From the NCBI RefSeq assembly GCF_026460885.1, contig NZ_JAOVZW010000023.1:109063-173062 (forward strand): a DNA stretch of 64,000 nt, read 5' to 3'. This document shows positions 17,773-26,648 of the stretch, in pieces (position 1 is the first letter of the stretch; each line of letters starts with the position of its first letter). A model generated the notes under the pieces. The model did not search any database, had not been told where the DNA came from, and saw nothing but the letters and a program-made list of their open reading frames with translations. Made by a program: the position numbers and the translations under genes. The stretch comes from Chryseobacterium formosum (lineage in GTDB: Bacteria; Bacteroidota; Bacteroidia; Flavobacteriales; Weeksellaceae).

Positions 17773-18228
17773 TTATTTAAATTCGTTAACATTAATTGTT
17801 TTCGGCTGTTGAGCTTCGTGCTTGTGCTCAGTTCCTTCATATAAATAAAGGTTTTTAAGCAATGCAGATCCTAATCTGTTTTTTGGAAGCATACCTTTTA
17901 CAGATTTTTCCAATACTTTTAAAGAATCTTTTTTCTGAAGTTCAAGAGCTGTCATAGACTTCTGTCCACCAGGATAACCTGTATGCCAGATATAAGTCTT
18001 ATCGTTCCACTTGTTTCCGGAAAGAGTAACTTTCCCAGCATTCAAAACAATAACATTATCACCACAATCTACGTGAGGTGTAAAGTTTGCTTTGTGCTTA
18101 CCTCTCAAAATCTTTGCAACCGTAGAAGCTAGTCTTCCTAATGGTTGTCCTTCAGCGTCTACTACAACCCATTCTTTATTTGCAGTAGCTTTGTTCGCTG
18201 AAACAGTTTTGTAACTTAATGTATTCAC
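17773..18228 (-). CDS. rplM: 50S ribosomal protein L13
   Basis: A 151-residue L13 protein with the family signatures WVVVDAEGQPLGRLAS, HVDCGDNVIVLNAGKV and KTYIWHTGYPGG. First gene of the rplM-rpsI unit. A TAnnTTTG promoter lies 47 nt upstream. The intervening leader contains CCCTTTTAAGGG (minus strand) close to the likely transcription start; L13 leaders are autoregulatory in some bacteria, but I cannot show that here. Confidence 0.98.
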   Translation of the reverse strand: MNTLSYKTVSANKATANKEWVVVDAEGQPLGRLASTVAKILRGKHKANFTPHVDCGDNVIVLNAGKVTLSGNKWNDKTYIWHTGYPGGQKSMTALELQKKDSLKVLEKSVKGMLPKNRLGSALLKNLYLYEGTEHKHEAQQPKTINVNEFK

Positions 18229-18274
18229 ACGTTTTAGTTAAAGATTAAACATAATTTTCCCTTAAAAGGGTGTG

Positions 18275-18282
18275 CAAAGGTA
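18275..18282 (-). promoter_or_regulatory. -7 promoter motif for rplM-rpsI
   Basis: The minus strand reads TACCTTTG, an exact TAnnTTTG match, ending 47 nt before the rplM start. Confidence 0.6.
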
Positions 18283-18459
18283 AACATATTTTTCTAATCT
18301 GAAAACATATTTTGAATTAAAGTCTTGAAAATAATGATTTTAAGGAAGTTAACAATTCTAAAATAGCCAAAATATCAACTATTTATAAAAATTAAACCTT
18401 AATAAAATGAGATAATAAGAGGTTTTACACTAAATAATTAACATCATATCCAGTGATAA

Positions 18460-18792
18460 TTAATTACGTAATGATTTGCTTCCTCTGAAACTTGCGAATA
18501 AATAATAAGCAACGAAAACTGTAGAAAATTTAATAATAGAAGGAATTGCCAATTCTAAATTAAAAATCAAAGCACCTACAGCAACTAATATAGCCATTGC
18601 CCCAAAAGACAATCCCATTTTTTGAAGAAGAGAAAATTTTACGTCATCTAAAAAATAAGCTAATCCCCACGCAAGACCGAAAGCGATAGAATAATACAAC
18701 TCCAAACCAAGATCTTTTATTTCCGTAAACAAATAATTAATCAGAAAAATAATTCCAGTCCCCAATACAAAATAAATCAGCGCTCTTTTCAT
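18460..18792 (-). CDS. Small integral membrane protein of unknown function
   Basis: A 110-residue protein with four predicted membrane segments (about residues 5-23, 31-48, 58-77, 84-101) separated by very short loops and ending in a basic tail FRGSKSLRN. No motif is recognised. It has its own -7 promoter motif and stands alone between the ribosomal operon and icmF, transcribed divergently from icmF. Confidence 0.75.
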   Translation of the reverse strand: MKRALIYFVLGTGIIFLINYLFTEIKDLGLELYYSIAFGLAWGLAYFLDDVKFSLLQKMGLSFGAMAILVAVGALIFNLELAIPSIIKFSTVFVAYYLFASFRGSKSLRN

Positions 18793-18808
18793 ACCTTATT
18801 ATAATATG

Positions 18809-18816
18809 CAAAAATA
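18809..18816 (-). promoter_or_regulatory. -7 promoter motif for the 18460 gene
   Basis: The minus strand reads TATTTTTG, ending 17 nt before the start codon at 18792. Confidence 0.5.
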
Positions 18817-19022
18817 AAGAATTTAATTTTTAGATTTTAAACAGTTGATTCACAAACAATAAAAATATTTACTGCTATTCTGAATAAGTTTCAACCATTT
18901 AATTTAGCTGTAATCATCAGAACGAATGTTTGTTAAGTTGGTAAATATTAAATTTCGACAAAACCAACAATCCTCTATAAATCAACAAGATAAATCAATA
19001 ACAAAGGTTTTTAATTTATTGT

Positions 19023-19030
19023 TATATTTG
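19023..19030 (+). promoter_or_regulatory. -7 promoter motif for icmF
   Basis: TATATTTG ends 30 nt before the icmF ATG. The rest of the 267-nt gap back to 18793 holds the divergent promoter and AT-rich sequence; I see no cobalamin-riboswitch B12 box. Confidence 0.55.
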
Positions 19031-19059
19031 AAAATTCAAGAAAATTTTCGAGAACTTAT

Positions 19060-22000
19060 ATGGAAACCCAAAAATATACTCCAACAAACAAAGTAAGAAT
19101 TGTAACAGCAGCGTCGTTATTCGACGGACATGATGCAGCTATTAATATCATGCGTCGTGTGATTCAGGGAACAGGATGCGAAGTTATCCACCTTGGTCAC
19201 GACAAATCTGCTGAAGAAGTTGTAAACACAGCCATTCAGGAAGATGCCAATGCAATCGCCTTAACTTCTTATCAAGGTGGTCACAACGAATATTTCAAAT
19301 ACATCTACGACCTTTTAAGAGAGAAAAACTCTCCGCAAATCAAAATTTTTGGTGGCGGTGGTGGTGTAATTCTGCCTGAGGAAATCGAAGATATCATGTC
19401 TTACGGAATCGACAGAATTTATTCTCCAGACGACGGTCGTGAACTTGGTTTACAAGGAATGATCGATGATTTGGTGAAAAGATCAGATTTCGCAACAGGA
19501 AAAGATGTAGAAGCAAGTGATTTAGATTCAATCAGTTTTGAAAATTCTACAAGCATTGCTAAAATCATTTCTGCTGTAGAAAACTTCTCAGAAGAAAAAC
19601 CGGAATTAGTAAAAGCCATTGACGAAAAATCAAAAGACTTAAATATTCCAATCATTGGTATCACAGGTACTGGTGGAGCCGGAAAATCTTCTTTGACAGA
19701 CGAATTGGTAAGACGTTTCTTACGTTCCAATACAGACAAAAAAATTGCGATCATATCAATTGATCCATCGAAAAAGAAAACGGGAGGTGCACTTTTAGGC
19801 GATAGAATCCGTATGAATGCGATCAATGATCCGCGAGTTTATATGCGTTCGATGGCAACGAGAGAAAACAACGTTTCTGTCTCTCCGTTCATTCATTCTG
19901 CCTTAAATGTATTGAAATTGGCTCATCCTGATGTAATCATTCTGGAAACTTCAGGAATCGGACAGTCAGGTTCGGAAGTTTCAGATTTTGCCGATGTTTC
20001 CATGTATGTAATGACGCCTGAATACGGAGCTTCCACTCAGTTGGAAAAAATCGATATGTTGGATTATGCAGATTTGGTTGCTTTAAATAAATCTGACAAA
20101 AGAGGAGCTTTAGACGCGCTTCAGGCTGTAAGAAAACAGTTTCAGAGAAATCATTTGTTGTGGGAAAGTCCGTTGGATGATATGCCGGTTTATGCGACAA
20201 AAGCATCTCAGTTCAACGACCACGGAACGACCGATTTATACAACAGATTAATTGAAAAAGTTAATGCTAAATATTCTGATTTAAATCTTCAAGGATTTGT
20301 TGAACAGGAAGTTTCGGAAGATATCACGATAATTCCGCCAAAAAGAGTTCGTTATTTATCTGAAATTGTTGAAAATAATAGAATCTATGATGCTAATGTT
20401 GAAAAACAAGCTGAATTAGCAAGAAAAATGTATCATATTGAAGGTGTTAAAAAATTCCTTTCTAATGAAACTCTGGATGCTGAATATCAAAAAGCCGAAA
20501 AAGATCTTCAACAGGAAAATATCGACTTTTTAAAAAATTGGGATGATACGAAACAGGCTTTCAAAGCTGAGTTTTATTCGTATTTCGTTCGTGGAAAAGA
20601 AATTAAAGTTGAAACCTCAACAGAATCTTTATCTCATTTAAAAATTCCAAAAATTTCTCTTCCAAAATATACAGATTGGGGAGATTTGATTAAATGGAAA
20701 GGTCAGGAAAACCTTCCTGGAGGATTTCCTTACACGGCGGGAATTTATCCTTTTAAAAGAACAGGAGAAGATCCTACAAGAATGTTTGCCGGAGAAGGAG
20801 GCCCTGAAAGAACCAACAGAAGATTCCACTATGTTTCTGCGGAAATGGATGCAAAACGTTTGTCAACAGCGTTTGACTCTGTGACTTTGTATGGACAGGA
20901 TCCTGCCCTACCACCGGATATTTACGGTAAAATCGGAAATGCAGGAGTTTCAATTGCAACATTAGATGATGCAAAAAAACTGTATTCCGGATTTGATTTG
21001 GTAAATGCAATGACTTCTGTTTCAATGACAATCAACGGACCGGCTCCGATGTTGTTGGCTTTCTTTATGAATGCTGCGATCGACCAGAATGTTGAAAAAT
21101 ATATTGCTGAACACAATCTTGAAGCGAATGTTGAAAAAGCCTTAAAAGCAAAATTTGACGATAAAGGTTTAGAAAGACCAAAATATAACGGTGAATTACC
21201 ACCATCCAATAATGGTTTAGGTTTAAAATTGTTAGGTTTAACAGGAGATGAAGTAATTCCTGCGGAAGCTTACGCTGAAATTAAAGCTAAAACGATCGCC
21301 ACTGTTCGTGGAACGGTTCAAGCTGATATTTTAAAAGAAGATCAAGCACAAAACACTTGTATTTTCTCTACTGAATTTGCTTTGAGATTGATGGGTGACG
21401 TTCAGGAATATTTTATCACAGAAAAAGTAAGAAACTTCTACTCGGTTTCTATTTCAGGATATCACATTGCAGAAGCGGGTGCAAATCCTGTTTCTCAGTT
21501 GGCATTTACTTTGGCAAATGGTTTCACTTATGTTGAATATTATTTATCAAGAGGAATGGACATCAATGATTTTGCTCCAAACTTATCTTTCTTCTTCTCC
21601 AACGGTATCGACCCTGAATATTCAGTAATCGGACGTGTAGCAAGAAGAATCTGGGCGAAAGCAATGAAGCTGAAATACGGTGCCGACGAAAGAAGCCAGA
21701 TGTTGAAATACCACATCCAAACTTCGGGTCGTTCGCTTCACGCTCAGGAGATTGATTTTAATGACATAAGAACAACTTTACAGGCTCTTTATGCAATTTA
21801 CGACAACTGTAATTCACTTCACACGAATGCTTATGACGAGGCGATTACAACGCCGACTGAGCAGTCTGTAAGAAGAGCGATGGCGATTCAGTTGATTATC
21901 AATAAAGAATTAGGTTTAGCGAAAAATGAAAATCCGCTTCAAGGTTCATTTATTATTGAAGAACTGACAGATTTGGTTGAAGAAGCTGTTTATGCAGAAT

Positions 22001-22407
22001 TCGACAGAATAACAGAAAGAGGTGGCGTTTTGGGTGCGATGGAAACGATGTACCAACGTTCAAAAATTCAGGAAGAATCAATGCATTACGAATGGTTGAA
22101 ACACACCGGAGAATACCCGATCATCGGTGTAAATACTTTCCTTGGAAAAGATGGTTCACCAACGGTTCGTCCGGGAGAAGTTATCCGTTCAACTGAAGAA
22201 GAAAAGCAGGTTCAGATTGAAACGCTTCATAATTTCCAGAAGTCTAATGAAGATAAATCCGAAGCTGCCTTGAAAACTTTACAACACGCTGCCATCAATC
22301 AACAAAACTTGTTTAATGTAATGATGGATGCCGTGAAATATTGTTCTTTAGGACAAATTACTAATGCCTTATTTGAAGTGGGCGGAAAATACAGAAGAAA
22401 CATGTAA
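19060..22407 (+). CDS. icmF: Fused acyl-CoA mutase IcmF (cobalamin-dependent, isobutyryl-CoA type)
   Basis: 1115 residues in three fused parts. Residues 10-140 form the B12-binding domain with DGHDAA (22-27), where His24 is the predicted cobalt ligand. Residues of about 195-400 form a MeaB-like G-protein chaperone with P-loop GTGGAGKS (203-210) and NKSD (343-346). Residues of about 530-1115 form the mutase barrel. Two positions that separate isobutyryl- from methylmalonyl-CoA mutases are Phe576 (in RMFAG, where methylmalonyl enzymes have Tyr) and Gln764 (in QAQNT, where they have Arg), so the substrate is predicted to be isobutyryl/n-butyryl-CoA or a similar branched acyl-CoA. Databases often call this family methylmalonyl-CoA mutase. 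Confidence 0.93.
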   Translation: METQKYTPTNKVRIVTAASLFDGHDAAINIMRRVIQGTGCEVIHLGHDKSAEEVVNTAIQEDANAIALTSYQGGHNEYFKYIYDLLREKNSPQIKIFGGGGGVILPEEIEDIMSYGIDRIYSPDDGRELGLQGMIDDLVKRSDFATGKDVEASDLDSISFENSTSIAKIISAVENFSEEKPELVKAIDEKSKDLNIPIIGITGTGGAGKSSLTDELVRRFLRSNTDKKIAIISIDPSKKKTGGALLGDRIRMNAINDPRVYMRSMATRENNVSVSPFIHSALNVLKLAHPDVIILETSGIGQSGSEVSDFADVSMYVMTPEYGASTQLEKIDMLDYADLVALNKSDKRGALDALQAVRKQFQRNHLLWESPLDDMPVYATKASQFNDHGTTDLYNRLIEKVNAKYSDLNLQGFVEQEVSEDITIIPPKRVRYLSEIVENNRIYDANVEKQAELARKMYHIEGVKKFLSNETLDAEYQKAEKDLQQENIDFLKNWDDTKQAFKAEFYSYFVRGKEIKVETSTESLSHLKIPKISLPKYTDWGDLIKWKGQENLPGGFPYTAGIYPFKRTGEDPTRMFAGEGGPERTNRRFHYVSAEMDAKRLSTAFDSVTLYGQDPALPPDIYGKIGNAGVSIATLDDAKKLYSGFDLVNAMTSVSMTINGPAPMLLAFFMNAAIDQNVEKYIAEHNLEANVEKALKAKFDDKGLERPKYNGELPPSNNGLGLKLLGLTGDEVIPAEAYAEIKAKTIATVRGTVQADILKEDQAQNTCIFSTEFALRLMGDVQEYFITEKVRNFYSVSISGYHIAEAGANPVSQLAFTLANGFTYVEYYLSRGMDINDFAPNLSFFFSNGIDPEYSVIGRVARRIWAKAMKLKYGADERSQMLKYHIQTSGRSLHAQEIDFNDIRTTLQALYAIYDNCNSLHTNAYDEAITTPTEQSVRRAMAIQLIINKELGLAKNENPLQGSFIIEELTDLVEEAVYAEFDRITERGGVLGAMETMYQRSKIQEESMHYEWLKHTGEYPIIGVNTFLGKDGSPTVRPGEVIRSTEEEKQVQIETLHNFQKSNEDKSEAALKTLQHAAINQQNLFNVMMDAVKYCSLGQITNALFEVGGKYRRNM

Positions 22408-22462
22408 GCTCGTATTTGGGCAGGCAATTTTTACTACTAATTGTTTTAAAAATTATATAATT

Positions 22463-22492
22463 AAACCTCAAGGAATTTTCTTTGAGGTTTTT
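22463..22492 (+). terminator. Terminator after icmF
   Basis: AAACCTCAA pairs with TTGAGGTTT and runs into T residues, 56 nt after the stop codon. Confidence 0.75.
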
Positions 22493-22494
22493 CG

Positions 22495-22502
22495 TATTTT
22501 TG
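22495..22502 (+). promoter_or_regulatory. -7 promoter motif for the 22544 gene
   Basis: TATTTTTG sits directly after the icmF terminator and 41 nt before the ATG at 22544. Confidence 0.5.
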
Positions 22503-22543
22503 AATTATCGTTATTTTTTAAATTAACTCTACTTAAAGAAACT

Positions 22544-22741
22544 ATGAAAAAATCTTTTTTGACTATCCTTACTATTTTCGCTTTACTATTTTTAAAAAGC
22601 TGCAACTCATATCCAATGGATAACAAAAAAACAAGTGAAATGAACAGAAATACTGAAGAATTACAAAAAAGACAGGAGGCGGAAAAAAATAAGATTGAAC
22701 CCAATGCTCTAAATAATTTTGGAAAGCCGGATAATAAATAA
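22544..22741 (+). CDS. Very small lipoprotein (65 aa)
   Basis: The start MKKSFLTILTIFALLFLKSC gives a lipoprotein signal with the lipidated Cys at position 20 (LKSC, a slightly unusual lipobox with Lys at -2). The mature part is a 45-residue hydrophilic, Asn/Lys/Glu-rich helix (MNRNTEELQKRQEAEKNK). An in-frame extension to 22364 would run back into icmF and is rejected. It lies between the two copies of the 92-nt module. Function unknown. Confidence 0.65.
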   Translation: MKKSFLTILTIFALLFLKSCNSYPMDNKKTSEMNRNTEELQKRQEAEKNKIEPNALNNFGKPDNK

Positions 22742-22768
22742 AATATTACAGAATAAGCATTATAAAAA

Positions 22769-22860
22769 CGTAATCGGGCAGACAGTTTTTAATACTAACC
22801 GTTTTCAAAATTATAAATCAAAACCTCAAGAAATTTCTTTGAGGTTTTTTCGTAATTTAG
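22769..22860 (+). repeat. Duplicated 92-nt intergenic module, copy 2
   Basis: The match to 22411-22502 includes the block GGGCAGaCAgTTTTTaaTACTAA, the AACCTCAA/TTGAGGTT hairpin and the TTTTTCGTA tail. The promoter-like end is degraded to TAATTTAG. Confidence 0.75.
22820..22850 (+). terminator. Terminator after the 22544 gene
   Basis: AAAACCTCAA pairs with TTGAGGTTTT and is followed by T residues. It is the copy-2 equivalent of the icmF terminator. Confidence 0.7.
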
Positions 22861-22880
22861 ATTTAAATAAAACTTTAATG

Positions 22881-23747
22881 ATGAAAATAATTCAGATTGA
22901 AAATCCTTGTGAAGAAAGATGGGATAGTATGCAAAATATTTCGGATGGAAAGTTTTGTGATTTATGCCATAAAACAGTCTTGGATTTAACTCAAAAATCA
23001 AATCAGGAAATACTTAAAATCTTAGATGAATCAAACGGGAAAATCTGTGGGAGAATTTTCAAGCATCAATCTAATAGAAACTCTCTAAGATCTGAAAAAA
23101 TTGTTATTAATCACGAAAAAAGAAAAGGATATCCCAAACTCGTTGCAGGCTTAGCGATTGTAGCAAGCTTAACGGGAATTCAAACTCATGCTGTGACTTC
23201 TGAAAAACCATTAATTCAAATCTCAGAAAACAAAGATTCCGGAGAAAAAGATTTAGAAAAAGAAAAAATATCTGATAATGATTTTATTATTTCGGGAAAT
23301 CTTACAAACTCTGAAACAGGAAAGCCAATATCAAACATTGAGGTAACTTTAATTACAAAAGAAAAATTTTTCACGGCAAAAACAGATCAAAATGGAAACT
23401 ATAAATTAGTAGTTCCTAACTTCCATATTCATAAAAACGACAATGTTTTACATCTAAAATTCGGAGGTATAAATGACAAAGAATATATTCTAACTAAAGA
23501 AGAATTAAAAAATAAACAGTTCTCTTTCAAGAGTTCTGAAATTGATGAAATGGCATTTGTAACAGGAGGCATTTCTTCAAGAAAGCTCGAACCTACAATA
23601 TTTTTAGATGGTAATCAGATTGAAGAAGAGGAATTATATGAATTAGGTGTAAACAATTTTAAAGTCTTTCATTTTTCTGGAAAAACTGCAAAAGCTCTTT
23701 ATAATGATGTTTCGAAAGATGGTTTATTTTTGGTTTTTTCAAAATAA
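22881..23747 (+). CDS. Membrane protein with N-terminal Cys-rich domain and CarboxypepD-regulatory-like domain
   Basis: 288 residues starting at MKIIQIENPCEERWDSM. Residues 1-60 form a small cysteine domain (Cys10, FCDLC pair, KICGRI) of a type common in Bacteroidetes that resembles a metal-binding knuckle. A hydrophobic segment follows (KLVAGLAIVASLTGIQTHA, about 88-106), then an exported carboxypeptidase-regulatory-like beta-sandwich (ISGNLTNSETGKPISNIEVTL ... TDQNGNYKLVV) and a C-terminal segment with a plug-like EPTIFLDGNQIEEEEL motif. This order suggests a cytosolic Cys domain tethered to a periplasmic one. Start chosen at 22881 because the longer frame runs back through the repeat module. 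Confidence 0.7.
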   Translation: MKIIQIENPCEERWDSMQNISDGKFCDLCHKTVLDLTQKSNQEILKILDESNGKICGRIFKHQSNRNSLRSEKIVINHEKRKGYPKLVAGLAIVASLTGIQTHAVTSEKPLIQISENKDSGEKDLEKEKISDNDFIISGNLTNSETGKPISNIEVTLITKEKFFTAKTDQNGNYKLVVPNFHIHKNDNVLHLKFGGINDKEYILTKEELKNKQFSFKSSEIDEMAFVTGGISSRKLEPTIFLDGNQIEEEELYELGVNNFKVFHFSGKTAKALYNDVSKDGLFLVFSK

Positions 23748-23766
23748 CTTTCTGAAATTTATATAA

Positions 23767-23796
23767 AAAATCGGCGCAAATAAATTTGCGCCGATT
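23767..23796 (-). terminator. Terminator after the M16 peptidase gene
   Basis: A perfect 12-bp stem (AATCGGCGCAAA with its complement) has a T run only in the minus-strand direction, so it mainly serves the gene at 23817. Confidence 0.85.
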
Positions 23797-23816
23797 CACT
23801 TGTATATAATATTAAC

Positions 23817-26549
23817 TTATTTCTTATTAAAATCCCCAGCAAAAACCGAGATCACATTATTTTCAGAAAGATATTTTTTCAAGGCTGCATTGACTTCAGA
23901 CAAAGTCAGATTCTGAATTTTTGCATTCTGCTCATCATATTTATCTAAAGAACGTCCGTAAAGTAATTGTGTATTCACAAGATTGATCAACGTATTGTCA
24001 GTTCCCAAACTTGTCGTTCTTTCGTTGGCATAACTTTTTTTGTTGGAATCTAATTCCTGTTGAGTAAATCCTGAAGCGATCGCTTTACTCACTTCTTCTT
24101 TTATCGCAACCTCTACAGCATCTCTTTTTGTCGGATTTAGATATGCATAATAATTCCATGAAGAAACATCATTGGAGACAGGAATATTCAGATATGATCC
24201 TACTCCATAAGAAATTCCGTCTTTTTCACGTAACCTCATCGGAAGTCTTGCGGAAAGAAAACCACCACTTCCTAAAATCTCATTTGCCATAACCAAAGCT
24301 GCATAATCAGGATGATCCTGAGTCATTTTGAAGCTTGAAGTTCCAAGCGCTACTGCATTTTCTTTATCTGGAGTAATGATATTTTTATCCTGTTTTTTCG
24401 TTTCGAAAAACGTTGGTTTTACTTCGGTAAATTTCGATTTTGCAGTAAATTTCCCAAATGTTTTTTCTAATTCTGATGAAGCTGTTTTTGCATCAATGCT
24501 TCCGATCAAAGTTCCGACACCATCGGTAGCTCCCATAATATTCTTATAGAAATCTTCTACTTGTGCTTTGGTTACTTTTTTATTGTCATCAATCTGTTCC
24601 TGAAGTGAAGCAACATAGAAAATACTTGTTTTTGGATATGGCGCTGCCAATCTTTGCAGTTCGTTATTCGCAATTGCATTAGGATCTTTCAATTGACCTT
24701 CAAGCCAGGTATTTGTTTCGGTGATGGTTTTAGTCAATTCATTTTCAGGAAAAGTAGCATTGGTTAACATATCTTGCAAAATCGCCATTACTTTCGGATA
24801 ATATTGCTTGTAAGTATCTATGCTGATAATTAAATTTTGTCCGTAAACATAGGCTCCGACAGAAGATTTCATCTGATCGAGTTCATCCTGAATCTGCTCT
24901 TTTGTTTTGGTTTTCGTTCCGGCTTTTAGAAGAGAAGCCGTCATACTTCCGATTGATTCTTTCCCTTCCAAATCTTTTTCGTTCCCAATTCTGAAACGGA
25001 AAGTCCCCTGAATTTTGTCACCTTTCAATTCTTTATTGATCAATCCATATTTCATTCCGTTGGAAAGTTTTCCTTCTGTAAGATTTTTCTTGACATTTGC
25101 GATAGAAGCTTCAAAAGGAGCAGGTTCTTTTTCCAGAGCTTTTCCTTTGTAATCTTTTACTAAATCTGCAATTTGTTGATCTCTGAATTCTGAAGGAAAA
25201 ACCCTTTCTTCGTTCGATGAAGGACGAAAAACACCAATTGTACGGTTATTATTTTTAAAATATTTCTGCGCTACTCTATTAATGTCTTCAAGTTTTAGAT
25301 TTTCTACATTATCACGGTAAAGAAACCCAAGTTTGTAATTTCCTGCTCCTACAATTTCCGTAAGATTGATGGCAAAATCGATGGTATTATTTCTTTCATT
25401 TTCAATTCCTTTGATCAGTTTTGCTTTTGCTCTTTTAAGATCATCCTGTGAAAATTTTATAGAAGAGACTTTATCAAGCTCGGTTCTTACAATACTTGTT
25501 GTTTCGTCAAGATTTTTATCTTTCGGAACATCAAAATTAAAATAAACCATTCCCGGATCTCTTACAACCGGACTGAATGTCCAAATAGAAGAAACCTTTT
25601 GAGTTTCCACTAAATTTTTATATAAATACCCTGAAGGATCGGAAGTCAGAATTTCATAAAGCGCAGAAAGTGCAGCGAAATCTTTGTCTGCAAAAGCCGA
25701 TGTATGATAACCTGCTGCAATGATTTGCTGATCATTATTCCTTTTGATTTCAAAATATTTTTCACCGTTTTGGGCAGGTTCTACAGTGTATGTTCCACCA
25801 AGATTACGTTCCGGTTTTTTTAAGACAGAAAAATAATCTGTGATATACTTTAATGCGTTTTTCTCGTCAAATTTTCCTGCGATAATCAAAGTTGCATTGT
25901 CCGGCTGATAATATTTTTCGTAAAACTTGCGGAGAGTCGGTGATTTTACACGTTCAATGTCTTCTTTACTTCCAATGGTGCTGTTTCCGTAATTATGCCA
26001 TGTATAACCATTTGAAAAAACATTCTGTATCATCACTCTCGTCGGATTGTTTTCTCCGATCTCAAATTCGTTTCTTACAACAGAAAATTCTTTGTCAAGA
26101 TCTGTCTGAAGAATCGTTGCATTGATCATTCTGTCGGCTTCCATTTGTAAAGACCATTTTAGGTTTTCATCATTGGAAGGAAAAATTTCGTAATAATTGG
26201 TTCTATCAAACCATGTTGTTCCGTTTGCTTGTCCGCCTTTGTCAGAAAGCTGCTTTTTAATGTCACCTAAATTCTTGGTGCTTTTAAAAAGCATGTGCTC
26301 AAGCAAATGCGCCATTCCTTTTTCACCGTAACCTTCATCTTTCGAACCCACATTGTAGACAATATTCACAACCATATTACTTTGTGATGCATCTGCAAGC
26401 AAAAGAACTCTCATCCCGTTATTGAGACTGTATTCTTTTACCCCTTCTGTATTGCTGATAAATTTGGGAGCATCAGTTTTCTGTGCTGAAACGGGATTGA
26501 CAACTCCTATGTAAAAAAGGACAGCCGTACCTAATAAAAAGTTTTTCAT
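23817..26549 (-). CDS. M16 family zinc metallopeptidase, two-domain, periplasmic
   Basis: 910 residues from the start MKNFLLGTAVLFYIGV; the signal peptide ends VSA-Q. The N-terminal M16 half carries the inverted zinc motif HLLEH (residues 81-85) and the third ligand Glu161 (in RNEFE), exactly 76 residues beyond the last His, so it should be catalytic. The C-terminal half keeps the fold (SNGMKYGLI, LSARLPMRLREKDGISYGVG) with the Arg/Tyr substrate-binding segment but no HxxEH. This architecture matches fused M16B proteases of the PqqL type, cleaving peptides in the periplasm. An in-frame start 18 codons upstream is less likely as it spoils the signal peptide. Confidence 0.9.
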   Translation of the reverse strand: MKNFLLGTAVLFYIGVVNPVSAQKTDAPKFISNTEGVKEYSLNNGMRVLLLADASQSNMVVNIVYNVGSKDEGYGEKGMAHLLEHMLFKSTKNLGDIKKQLSDKGGQANGTTWFDRTNYYEIFPSNDENLKWSLQMEADRMINATILQTDLDKEFSVVRNEFEIGENNPTRVMIQNVFSNGYTWHNYGNSTIGSKEDIERVKSPTLRKFYEKYYQPDNATLIIAGKFDEKNALKYITDYFSVLKKPERNLGGTYTVEPAQNGEKYFEIKRNNDQQIIAAGYHTSAFADKDFAALSALYEILTSDPSGYLYKNLVETQKVSSIWTFSPVVRDPGMVYFNFDVPKDKNLDETTSIVRTELDKVSSIKFSQDDLKRAKAKLIKGIENERNNTIDFAINLTEIVGAGNYKLGFLYRDNVENLKLEDINRVAQKYFKNNNRTIGVFRPSSNEERVFPSEFRDQQIADLVKDYKGKALEKEPAPFEASIANVKKNLTEGKLSNGMKYGLINKELKGDKIQGTFRFRIGNEKDLEGKESIGSMTASLLKAGTKTKTKEQIQDELDQMKSSVGAYVYGQNLIISIDTYKQYYPKVMAILQDMLTNATFPENELTKTITETNTWLEGQLKDPNAIANNELQRLAAPYPKTSIFYVASLQEQIDDNKKVTKAQVEDFYKNIMGATDGVGTLIGSIDAKTASSELEKTFGKFTAKSKFTEVKPTFFETKKQDKNIITPDKENAVALGTSSFKMTQDHPDYAALVMANEILGSGGFLSARLPMRLREKDGISYGVGSYLNIPVSNDVSSWNYYAYLNPTKRDAVEVAIKEEVSKAIASGFTQQELDSNKKSYANERTTSLGTDNTLINLVNTQLLYGRSLDKYDEQNAKIQNLTLSEVNAALKKYLSENNVISVFAGDFNKK

Positions 26550-26648
26550 GGAAATTTGATTTAATTCGTATAAATTTAAAAAGTTTATCGAAAACTTTGT
26601 CACTTAAATAAAACAAGTTGAGTAAATTATTTATCATATCTGACTTTT

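Larger units (their letters stand above)
22411..22502 (+). repeat. Duplicated 92-nt intergenic module, copy 1
   Basis: This stretch begins 3 nt after the icmF stop, contains the icmF terminator hairpin and ends with the promoter motif of the next gene. It aligns over its whole length with 22769-22860 (about 84% identity by hand, one 1-nt gap). Confidence 0.75.

Noticed and set aside
18793..19059. Cobalamin riboswitch upstream of the B12-dependent mutase
   Set aside because: No B12 box or matching stem arrangement is visible; the gap holds only a promoter motif and AT-rich sequence.
22719..22880. Extended start of the 22881 gene
   Set aside because: The extension runs through the duplicated intergenic module and a terminator hairpin, and overlaps the stop of the small lipoprotein gene.
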